Assembly: GCA_024762375.1 (NCBI GenBank) | Contig: JANTHQ010000002.1 | Location: forward strand, 1-21,014 | Source: Anaerolineaceae bacterium | GTDB lineage: Bacteria; Chloroflexota; Anaerolineae; 4572-78 | Reading direction: 5' to 3' | Length of the DNA stretch: 21,014 nucleotides | Shown here: positions 14,997-21,014 of the stretch, piece after piece | Layout: the number at the start of each line of letters is the position of its first letter | Numbering within the stretch: the stretch's first letter is position 1 | The notes under the pieces: model-generated | The model's database searches: none | What the model was told of the DNA's origin: nothing | The model's input: the letters and a program-made list of their open reading frames with translations, nothing else | Program-made: the position numbers and the translations under genes

Positions 14997-15788
14997 CTAA
15001 TTTGAAATACTACCTGCGCGGCGATATAATTTGCGCAATCGCACGTAGGTTTTGAACATATACCATGCCATCAACCCGCACAATTCCAACCCCAACAGCC
15101 CGTCTTTATAGCCACCCAATGTCACATATCGCCGGAAAAATTCCCGTGCGGGCATCGAAAAATACGTCCACGGTTTGGCGTGAATGCCGCGCTGGAAAAG
15201 AATTTTGGCTTCGTAATTTAGATAGCGATTCTGTTTGAGCCGGAAATGCGCCAGCGATTCATAATTGTAATGAATCAAATGCTCGCGGAGTGTGGCGTCT
15301 GTGCCGTTCAACTCGGCAAATTCGTGAACTTCGCGGGCTTCATCATAATGTGCACGCCCGATTTTCAGCAGCCGCAATTGGGCGTCGGGATACCAGCCGC
15401 CGCCTTTCATGGTGTGCCCCCACATCACATTATAGCGCGGAACCCACCAGCCCACTTCGGGGCGCTCGGCAATCACCCGCCGAATTTCCGCCGCCAGTTC
15501 GGGGGTGGCACGTTCATCCGCGTCGATGAAAAAGAGCCACGCTGCGCCGAGTTCCGCCGCGTCTTTCAGCGCCAAGTTGCGATTGACGCTGAAATTGACA
15601 AATTTATGCTGGCGAACAATCGCGCCTTTTTCGCGGGCAATGGCGGTTGTACCGTCATCGCTGAACGAATCGGCGAGCATGACGGCGTCCGCCCACTGCA
15701 CAGAATCGATGCACGCGGCGATGTGTTTCGCTTCGTTTTTCGCCAGAATCACGGCGATGAGGGTTGGGGTTTCAGGTTTTTGGTTCAA
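14997..15788 (-). CDS. Family 2 glycosyltransferase (LPS-core/WaaE-like)
   Basis: A GT-A fold transferase of 263 residues if begun at TTG 15788. The core is LIAVILAKNEAKHIAACIDSVQWAD, then ADSFSDDGTTAIA, then WLFFIDADERATPELAAEIRRV, where DADE holds the metal-binding DxD-like site. EVHEFAELNG and the C-terminal YFSMPAREFFRRYVTLGGYKDGLLGL resemble the WaaE/KdtX-like group that adds sugars to cell-surface glycans. No transmembrane anchor is obvious beyond a hydrophobic stretch near 235-255. The start is uncertain. There is no ATG: the choices are TTG at 15788, inside a 28-bp tandem repeat, or GTG at V13. No Shine-Dalgarno is visible, and an in-frame TGA lies just upstream inside the repeat. Confidence 0.87.
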   Translation of the reverse strand: MNQKPETPTLIAVILAKNEAKHIAACIDSVQWADAVMLADSFSDDGTTAIAREKGAIVRQHKFVNFSVNRNLALKDAAELGAAWLFFIDADERATPELAAEIRRVIAERPEVGWWVPRYNVMWGHTMKGGGWYPDAQLRLLKIGRAHYDEAREVHEFAELNGTDATLREHLIHYNYESLAHFRLKQNRYLNYEAKILFQRGIHAKPWTYFSMPAREFFRRYVTLGGYKDGLLGLELCGLMAWYMFKTYVRLRKLYRRAGSISN

Positions 15789-15823
15789 GGTTTTTGGTTT
15801 CAGGTTTCTGGTTCAAGGTTTCA
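15768..15823. repeat. 28-bp tandem repeat (two copies, each of two 14-bp halves)
   Basis: Two adjacent 28-bp units (15768-15795 and 15796-15823) agree at 25 of 28 positions. Each unit splits into related 14-mers: GGTTTCAGGTTTTT with GGTTCAAGGTTTTT, and GGTTTCAGGTTTCT with GGTTCAAGGTTTCA. A worn fifth 14-mer (GATTTCAAGCCCAA) follows. The first 21 bases overlap the proposed start of the downstream glycosyltransferase. No unique spacers, so not CRISPR. Confidence 0.85.
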
Positions 15824-15855
15824 GATTTCAAGCCCAAAGTCCAACATCGTGGTAA

Positions 15856-15885
15856 CTCTCACTCTCTCACCCGCTCATTCTCACA
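15856..15885. repeat. TGAG-word repeat at the stop codon of the upstream glycosyltransferase
   Basis: On the minus strand the sequence runs TGTGAGAATGAG, CGGGTGAGAG, AGTGAGAG. It is a loose period of about seven bases built on GTGAG. The stop codon TGA (15881-15883) is itself part of the first word. Confidence 0.55.
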
Positions 15886-16795
15886 TATCCCGCCAAATTG
15901 CCACCACCCGGTGGCACGCTTCTGCCAGTGCGGGTGTTTGGCGGGCGATGCGTTTCATTCCCCACTGCACAATTTTTCGTGCCAGCGCGAGTCGCCAGCC
16001 GTGATACCGTATCCGGTAGAAGTGGTATCGGCTTTGCCAGAGATTAATGAACGATTCGGTGCGGATTTGCCCCGTACTTTGTCCACCAAAATGCACAATG
16101 TGCGCCGAAGGTACACAATATGCCGCCCATCCGCGCTGTTTGATGCGCCACGCCCAGTCAACTTCTTCCACATACATTTTGTAGGTTTCATCGAGCAACC
16201 CTGCCTGCCAAATGGCCTCGGCGCGCACCATCATCGCTGCGCCGAGCGGGTGGTCAATCGGAAACGGTTCGCCGCGCTCATACCACTCGATGGGATAGCG
16301 CCCGTTGAGCCGGCTTTCGTACAGCCGACCCGGCAGTGGCAGCAATTCAATCGCCAACTGCCAGAGTCCGGGAAAGCCATACGCGCCGTGCTGAAATGAG
16401 CCGTCGCCAAATTGCAGATTTGCGCCCACAATGCCGACTTTCGGCTCTGCCAGCAGAAAATCGACCATTGCCCGCAGTGCGCCCGGTTTGATGATGGTAT
16501 CGGGGTTGAGCAGCAGCACTGCGTCCGGTTGCGAATCGAGCCGGTCGGGGAAACCGAGCGCGCGCAGGGCGGCATTGTTGCCCGCTGCAAAGCCGAGATT
16601 TGTTTCGCTGGCGATGAGCCGCACCTGCGGAAATTCATCGCGCACCATTTGCGGTGTGCCGTCGCTGCTGGCGTTGTCCACCACCCAGGTTTCGGCGTCC
16701 AGCGCGCTGTCCTGCGCGTCTGCCAATGCCGAAAGGAGACATTCGCGCAGCAATTCTTTTGTGTTCCAACTAACAATGATGATGGATAAACGCAT
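15881..16795 (-). CDS. Family 2 glycosyltransferase (WbbL/rhamnosyltransferase-like)
   Basis: A 304-residue GT2 enzyme. MRLSIIIVSWNTKELLRECL opens the nucleotide-sugar fold. WVVDNASSDGTPQMV and LLLNPDTIIKPGALRAM give the donor and DxD-equivalent motifs, and LGAAMMVRAEAIWQAGLLDE and VEEVDWAWRIKQRGW are the acceptor-side ED motif. This pattern is typical of WbbL-type rhamnosyltransferases in cell-surface polysaccharide synthesis; the real donor sugar is unknown. The ATG at 16795 fits the family start exactly. An extension to 16843 would only translate the upstream repeat (FPIPIPLPIP). The bases before the ATG are a pyrimidine-rich repeat with no Shine-Dalgarno. The next glycosyltransferase follows after 92 bp. 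Confidence 0.9.
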   Translation of the reverse strand: MRLSIIIVSWNTKELLRECLLSALADAQDSALDAETWVVDNASSDGTPQMVRDEFPQVRLIASETNLGFAAGNNAALRALGFPDRLDSQPDAVLLLNPDTIIKPGALRAMVDFLLAEPKVGIVGANLQFGDGSFQHGAYGFPGLWQLAIELLPLPGRLYESRLNGRYPIEWYERGEPFPIDHPLGAAMMVRAEAIWQAGLLDETYKMYVEEVDWAWRIKQRGWAAYCVPSAHIVHFGGQSTGQIRTESFINLWQSRYHFYRIRYHGWRLALARKIVQWGMKRIARQTPALAEACHRVVAIWRDM

Positions 16796-16866
16796 AGGGA
16801 TGGGGAGAGGGATAGGGATAGGAAAAGTATGGCGTATGCCCATTCTCTCTATCTCTATCCCTATCT
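16796..16866. repeat. GGGATA-word repeat forming an imperfect inverted repeat
   Basis: GGGATAGGGATAG (16809-16821) and CTATCTCTATCCC (16849-16861) are inverted copies with 12 of 13 matches. Both are embedded in longer runs of GGGATA/GAGATA words. The loop contains ATGG...CCAT. The repeat fills the 75-bp spacer between glyA and the glycosyltransferase, starting four bases after the glyA stop and ending at the next ATG. Confidence 0.75.
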
Positions 16867-16870
16867 GTTT

Positions 16871-18382
16871 TTAACCAAAATGTTCCTGCAAAAATGCCAA
16901 ATCGAGTTCGGGGTAAACGGGGTATTTTTCCAACAGTGCCGCAATGCGCGCTTTGGCTTCGGTGCGGATGGCGTCATCCAGCACATACCGCGCTTTGCTC
17001 GGTTTGCCCGCGTTTTTCCCGTTTTCGATGGTGGCGGGCACGGTGTTCGACAGCACCAAATTGATGATGGCGGCGATTTCTTTCATCTCATCCGCGCCCA
17101 TGCCGAGCGTGGTGGTCGCCGGTGTACCAATGCGCAGGCCGCTGGTGTACCATGGGCCATTGGTGTCGAACGGGAGGGCGTTGCGGTTGAGGGTCATCCC
17201 CACTTCGCGCAGAACGCTTTCCGCCTGCCGCCCGTTCAACCCGAAGGGGCGCACGTCGATGAGCAGCATATGGTTATCCGTGCCACCGGTGGCGACGGTC
17301 ATCCCCTCGGCGATGCAGGCTTCGGCGAGTGTGCGGGCGTTTTCCACAATGTTGCGGGCATAAGTTTTGAATGCCGGTTTCGCCGCTTCGGTGAATGCCA
17401 CGGCTTTGGCGGCAATCGCCTGCGGAATGGGACCGCCGATGACAATCGGGCAGCCTTTGTCCACATATTCGGCAAATTCCTGCTTGCAGAGTACCATCCC
17501 GCCGCGCGGGCCGCGCAGGGTCTTGTGGGTGGTGGTGGTGACAACGTGCGCGTGCGGCACGGGGTTAAAATCGCCTTCGAACACGCCACCGGCAACCAGC
17601 CCGGCAAAGTGCGCCATATCGACCATGAAAACCGCGCCCACTTTGTCGGCAATTTCGCGCATGCGGCGGAAATTGATGGCGCGGGGGTAAGCACTGTATC
17701 CCGCCAGCAGGATGAGCGGTTTGACCTCCATCGCCATGGCTTCGAGTTCATCATAATCGAGCAGGCCCGTTTCGCGGTTGACGGTGTAGGTGTAAGCGTC
17801 AAACATCTGCGCGGAAACGTTGAAGCGGTAGCCGTGTGTCAGATGCCCGCCGGAATAATAATCGAGACCCATCAGCCGCTGGTTGCCCAATTTGGCGCGG
17901 ATGGTGTCCCAATCTTCGCGCGACAGGTGCGACGGGTTCATTTCGCCGAGTTCTTCCAGCGCGGGGGTTTCCACCCGTGCGGTCAAAATTGCCCAGTAGG
18001 CAATCATGTTCGCATCTGCGCCACTGTGGGGCTGCACATAGGCGTGTTCCGCGCCGAAAATCTCGCACGCTTTTTGCGCGGCATACCCTTCTACATCGTC
18101 GATGTTATCGCAACCGGCGTAAAAACGGTGTCCGGGATAGCCCTCGGCGTATTTATCGGTGAGCAGATTGCCCATTGCCAACTGGGTCGGCAGCGAAGAA
18201 TAGTTTTCGCTGGCGATGAGTTTCAGATTCGCGCGCTGGTCTGCCAGTTCCTGCACGATGGTTCGCGCCACATTCGGGGCAACGCTCGCCACTTCGGTGA
18301 GGTTGGCAATATATGCCAAAAACGCGGCGTTGATGTCTTCCGGTGCGGTTTTGGCAAGGTAGGATTGAATCGGGGTGGTCAT
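16871..18382 (-). CDS. glyA: Serine hydroxymethyltransferase, long form
   Basis: GlyA interconverts serine and glycine with transfer of a one-carbon unit to tetrahydrofolate, using pyridoxal phosphate. LIASENYSS, the segment around GYPGHRFYAGC, and TTTTHKTLRGPRGG with the PLP lysine K287 are all present. At 503 residues it is about 80 longer than the usual bacterial enzyme. Part is an N-terminal extension of some 40 residues. Another part is an insert at about 135-168 between ANMIAYWAIL and MGLDYYSGGHLTHG, as in the long forms known from chlamydiae (about 497 residues). AAAGGAG precedes the ATG at 18382. The lipoprotein gene lies 51 bp upstream on the same strand, in a spacer that holds only a small CTGAC/GTCAG dyad. 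Confidence 0.95.
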   Translation of the reverse strand: MTTPIQSYLAKTAPEDINAAFLAYIANLTEVASVAPNVARTIVQELADQRANLKLIASENYSSLPTQLAMGNLLTDKYAEGYPGHRFYAGCDNIDDVEGYAAQKACEIFGAEHAYVQPHSGADANMIAYWAILTARVETPALEELGEMNPSHLSREDWDTIRAKLGNQRLMGLDYYSGGHLTHGYRFNVSAQMFDAYTYTVNRETGLLDYDELEAMAMEVKPLILLAGYSAYPRAINFRRMREIADKVGAVFMVDMAHFAGLVAGGVFEGDFNPVPHAHVVTTTTHKTLRGPRGGMVLCKQEFAEYVDKGCPIVIGGPIPQAIAAKAVAFTEAAKPAFKTYARNIVENARTLAEACIAEGMTVATGGTDNHMLLIDVRPFGLNGRQAESVLREVGMTLNRNALPFDTNGPWYTSGLRIGTPATTTLGMGADEMKEIAAIINLVLSNTVPATIENGKNAGKPSKARYVLDDAIRTEAKARIAALLEKYPVYPELDLAFLQEHFG

Positions 18383-18433
18383 AATTTTTCTCCTTTGAAA
18401 ATGAGTTAAATGCTGACTGCTGTCAGTATTCGG

Positions 18434-19666
18434 CTAAAACCCAATATTGATTTGTGTCGGGTCAACATGGTCATTGAACGCATCAATTGCCACATCTTCG
18501 TGGATGAGCCCGGCCCAAAAATAGACGGTATCTTTATTGCCCAGTGGAATATCGACCAGTTGGATGCTGCCGGTTACGATGGCACGTTTGCCGGGCATCA
18601 GATAGTATTCGGTGTGCCCATTGATGACACGCTGCTCCAGCTCGTCCAAATTGCCGACGGCCCAGCGATACGGGTACGCATAGCTCGGATTGCCCTCAAA
18701 ATCGATGCCGACCCGCCACGTGCCTGACGACTGCGGAAAACCGAGCGTGTTGAAATTTTCATCGCTGGTATAATGCGTGCCGGAAGTCGGGCCGATGGTG
18801 CGAATCGGCACATCACCGAAATTTTCCACCGTCAGCGTGAATGCCAGCGTGTGCCCCAGCGGTACAGTGCGGTCACCCGTTTCCGGGTTGAAAAACTCCA
18901 CATCACCGCTGACGATATCCGCGCGGGGAACGCCGCCTTCGCTGATGGTGAGTGTATCGGTCACCACCGTGCGGTTGCCCACCGTGTCCACTGCTTCGGC
19001 GCGGATGATGTATGTGCCGTCGGGGGGCGGCTCTGCGCCCAAATCGACGCCGCCTTCATAATCATAGGTGTGGAATCCCGGCTCGCCCGGCTCCACATCG
19101 CGTTCTTTTTCATCAATGGGATAGCGCGTTTCGCCATCGGGGGCGATGAGATACACCTGCACATCGGCTTTTTTGGTGAGATAATAGTTGATGGTCACGC
19201 GGTCGTTGATGCCGTCGCGGTTGGGGGTGAATTCTTTGGGATACACGCTGAATCCCTGCAATTCCGGGCGGCTGGTATCAGCGTTTTCTATGGTGAGCGT
19301 GCCATTTTCACGCTTGGTTTCGCCGTCATCGGTTACGGCTTCGACCACCCACGTATATTTCCCATCGGGCAGCATTGCGCCGTCAATCACGCCGCCAAAA
19401 TCCACCCGATAACTGCCCTGAGAACGGCGGCGATGGTCGCGGAAATAATGTTCGCTGCCCTGTTCATCCACCAAATAGATGGACAAATCGGCACTGCGTG
19501 ATAATTTGTAACTGAAACGGGTTGCATCGGCGATGCCGTCACCATTCGGAGAAATGGTGTCCGGTGAAATCGACACATCGTACAATAACGGGTATCTGCT
19601 GCACGCCGAAACACTGAGCACGGCGAGCATAGCAGCAAAAATGAATATCATTCGTTTTTTGTGCAT
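18434..19666 (-). CDS. Lipoprotein with two FlgD-like Ig modules
   Basis: A 410-residue exported protein. Residues 1-21 are a signal peptide with lipobox VSAC, so C22 would be lipidated. Two Ig-like modules of the FlgD type follow. The first (about 28-130) starts VSISPDTISPNGDGIADATRFSYKLS, and the second (about 135-245) starts VYPKEFTPNRDGINDRVTINYYLTKK. Both have the Asp-rich NGDGI/NRDGI loop that is likely to bind calcium. The C-terminal 160 residues (from VPRADIVSGDVEFFNPETG) look like a further beta-sandwich with an IPLGNKDTVYFWAGLIHEDV end and have no clear family. The role is probably structural or adhesive at the cell surface; the partner is unknown. AGAGG lies five bases before the ATG. 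Confidence 0.85.
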   Translation of the reverse strand: MHKKRMIFIFAAMLAVLSVSACSRYPLLYDVSISPDTISPNGDGIADATRFSYKLSRSADLSIYLVDEQGSEHYFRDHRRRSQGSYRVDFGGVIDGAMLPDGKYTWVVEAVTDDGETKRENGTLTIENADTSRPELQGFSVYPKEFTPNRDGINDRVTINYYLTKKADVQVYLIAPDGETRYPIDEKERDVEPGEPGFHTYDYEGGVDLGAEPPPDGTYIIRAEAVDTVGNRTVVTDTLTISEGGVPRADIVSGDVEFFNPETGDRTVPLGHTLAFTLTVENFGDVPIRTIGPTSGTHYTSDENFNTLGFPQSSGTWRVGIDFEGNPSYAYPYRWAVGNLDELEQRVINGHTEYYLMPGKRAIVTGSIQLVDIPLGNKDTVYFWAGLIHEDVAIDAFNDHVDPTQINIGF

Positions 19667-19678
19667 GCAAACCTCTCG

Positions 19679-19705
19679 CGGTAAACTTACCGGCGAAAAA
19701 GTGTA
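19679..19705 (-). promoter_or_regulatory. Operator-like dyad and weak -10 before the lipoprotein gene
   Basis: CGGTAA (19679-19684) and TTACCG (19687-19692) form a perfect 6-bp dyad with a two-base centre. On the minus strand TACACT (19700-19705) could be a -10 placing the start at about 19693, so the dyad would lie at the beginning of the transcript. The -35 is not convincing. Confidence 0.3.
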
Positions 19706-19730
19706 CCATAAATTGAATTTTTTGGCACGA

Positions 19731-21014
19731 TTACGCCTCTGAAATGGACGGATTTTGCCGCGTCGGCAGGGTTACGATGAACGTCGCGCCTTCGCCCGGC
19801 GTGCTTTTGGCGGTGATGGTTCCCTGATGGCGCAACACGATTTTTCGGCACAGCGCCAGCCCCACACCCGTGCCGGGATACTCGCTGCGGCTGTGTAATC
19901 GCTGGAACACACCAAACACCCGGTCGAGATATTTCTCGTCAAACCCAATACCGTTGTCGGCAACGGTGATGCGGCACATTTCGCGGTGTTCAACCGCATC
20001 CAGTCGGCATTCGGCAGAAATGGTTACATTCGGCGGCACACCATCCCGATGAAATTTTATGGCATTGCCGATAAGATTTTGGAACAGTTGGCGCATCTGG
20101 GTCGGCTCGGCTTCGATGGTGGGCAACTGCCCAACATCAACCGTCGCATTCGCTTCGGCGATACGGGTTTCCAAATCTTGCATCACACCCGCCACCACCG
20201 CATTCAAATCGATCGGCGCGAATGGCTGCGCGTGGGTCGTTACCCGCGAAAATGCCAGCAAATCTTCGATGAGCCGCTGCATACGCTGAGCAGCGCTCTC
20301 CATTCGAGCCAAATAATCGCGTCCCCCGGCATCCAGTTTATCACCATATTTGGTTTGCAGTCGTTCGCCAAATATCCGAATTTTCCGCAGCGGTTCCTGT
20401 AAATCGTGCGAAGCGACATAGGCGAAATCTTGTAACTCGCTATTGCTGCGCTCGAGTTCGGTAGCGTAGGCCTGCAATTGTTCCTCCGCTTGTTTTCGCT
20501 CGGTGATATCTTGTGCAATCACCAACTGCGCGGTTTCGCCGGCATATTCCACCGGCATCGCCGAAACAATCACCTCCACCACCGAGCCGTCCGCACGCTG
20601 AATTTTGGTTTCCGAAACTCGCACGTGCCGCGCCCCGGATGCCGCTTCGGCGAGACGTCTTTCCAGTTGCGGCACATAATTCGGCGGCAAAAAACTTGCC
20701 AACGGTTTGCCGATAAGTTCATCCGCCGAATTTACACCGTGCAATTTCACCGCTGCCGGGTTGAGATACACAAATTTTCCGCCCCGATGCACAAAAATCG
20801 GCACGGGAGAGTTTTCCACCAGATTGCGGTATCGGGCTTCGCTGGCGGCCAGCGCTTCGGCGGTGCGTTTGTGTTCTTCCATTTCCTGCTGAAGGGCTTG
20901 GGTTCGCAGCGATACTTGCCGGCGCAAAATAACGTTCGCGGCAAACAGTAGCATGCCACCCGCCAGCGCGATTCCCACGACCCAAATGAGCCACAGCGGT
21001 ATGGCAGTTCGCTC
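19731..21014 (-). CDS. PAS-domain sensor histidine kinase (5' end outside window)
   Basis: The frame is open to the window edge, so the 427 residues seen are only the C-terminal part. A membrane helix (IPLWLIWVVGIALAGGMLLFAANVIL) is followed by a coiled coil and a PAS domain (about 60-180; YRNLVENSPVPIFVHRGGKFVYLNPAAV, ending VIAQDITERKQAEEQL). The HisKA domain has the phosphoacceptor H203 in YVASHDLQEPLRKI. The ATPase domain shows the N box NLIGNAIKFHRDG, G1 DNGIGFDEKY and G2 GTGVGLALCRKIV. The layout of a helix followed by RRQVSLRTQALQQEMEE is typical of kinases with an extracytoplasmic sensor, which would be encoded beyond the window. A GTG at 20978 is not the true start because the membrane helix begins before it. 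No response regulator is seen. Confidence 0.92.
   Translation of the reverse strand, partial: ERTAIPLWLIWVVGIALAGGMLLFAANVILRRQVSLRTQALQQEMEEHKRTAEALAASEARYRNLVENSPVPIFVHRGGKFVYLNPAAVKLHGVNSADELIGKPLASFLPPNYVPQLERRLAEAASGARHVRVSETKIQRADGSVVEVIVSAMPVEYAGETAQLVIAQDITERKQAEEQLQAYATELERSNSELQDFAYVASHDLQEPLRKIRIFGERLQTKYGDKLDAGGRDYLARMESAAQRMQRLIEDLLAFSRVTTHAQPFAPIDLNAVVAGVMQDLETRIAEANATVDVGQLPTIEAEPTQMRQLFQNLIGNAIKFHRDGVPPNVTISAECRLDAVEHREMCRITVADNGIGFDEKYLDRVFGVFQRLHSRSEYPGTGVGLALCRKIVLRHQGTITAKSTPGEGATFIVTLPTRQNPSISEA

Noticed and set aside
15768..15837. CRISPR-like array
   Set aside because: Repeats are directly adjacent without unique spacers, units are short (14/28 bp), and no cas genes are present.
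16829..18409. Long open frame (526 codons) opposite glyA
   Set aside because: His/Gly/Phe-rich shadow of glyA, which has all catalytic motifs on the other strand.

Overview
The window looks like chromosomal DNA from an anaerobic or facultative bacterium, most likely a member of the Chloroflexota (Anaerolineae-like). This placement is an inference from several traits. There are two ferredoxin-dependent 2-oxoacid oxidoreductases, lipoproteins with Thr-Pro-rich linkers, a long-form serine hydroxymethyltransferase, and short word-like repeats packed into intergenic spacers. No marker gene in the window fixes the lineage. Nothing points to a phage, plasmid, transposon or CRISPR locus.

Layout. 68-2812: an AlbA_2/ATPase-type regulator (minus strand, possibly leaderless), a small unknown protein (plus), and queG (minus) that overlaps it tail to tail. 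2982-6889: a plus-strand operon of a free CBS-pair protein, korA (gamma-alpha fusion) and korB, the last carrying its own CBS pair as a C-terminal fusion. A strong hairpin terminator closes the operon. 6944-7088: a tRNA-Gln(CUG) gene with a near-consensus sigma-70 promoter and its own terminator. 7123-9505: ppk1 followed by a small S4 RNA-binding protein (minus). 9671-11782: a subtilisin-like lipoprotein protease (plus). 11858-14690: iorA-iorB-DUF2237 (minus), with a promoter and a structured leader upstream of iorA. 14997-16795: two family-2 glycosyltransferases (minus). 16871-18382: glyA. 18434-19666: a lipoprotein with two FlgD-like Ig modules. 19731-21014: a sensor histidine kinase whose 5' end lies outside the window.

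How the genes fit together. The CBS-korA-korB operon would oxidise a 2-oxoacid (most likely 2-oxoglutarate) to the acyl-CoA with reduction of ferredoxin. Two independent CBS pairs, one free and one fused, suggest control by adenylate energy charge. IorAB would do the same for aryl-pyruvates during amino-acid breakdown, which the exported protease could feed. The glycosyltransferases belong to cell-surface polysaccharide synthesis. ppk1, queG, the tRNA gene and the S4 protein are housekeeping or stress functions.

The most unusual feature is the spacer architecture on the minus strand between about 12.8 and 16.9 kb. Consecutive spacers are filled, often from stop codon to start codon, with short quasi-periodic repeats, each spacer with a different word. 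One repeat supplies the probable non-ATG start of a glycosyltransferase, and another sits where a glycosyltransferase ribosome-binding site should be. A possibly related repeat sits in the linker that joins KorB to its CBS domains. The longest gene-free stretch, 14691-14996, holds the iorA leader and promoter plus an 83-bp inverted repeat. All other spacers are under 200 bp.
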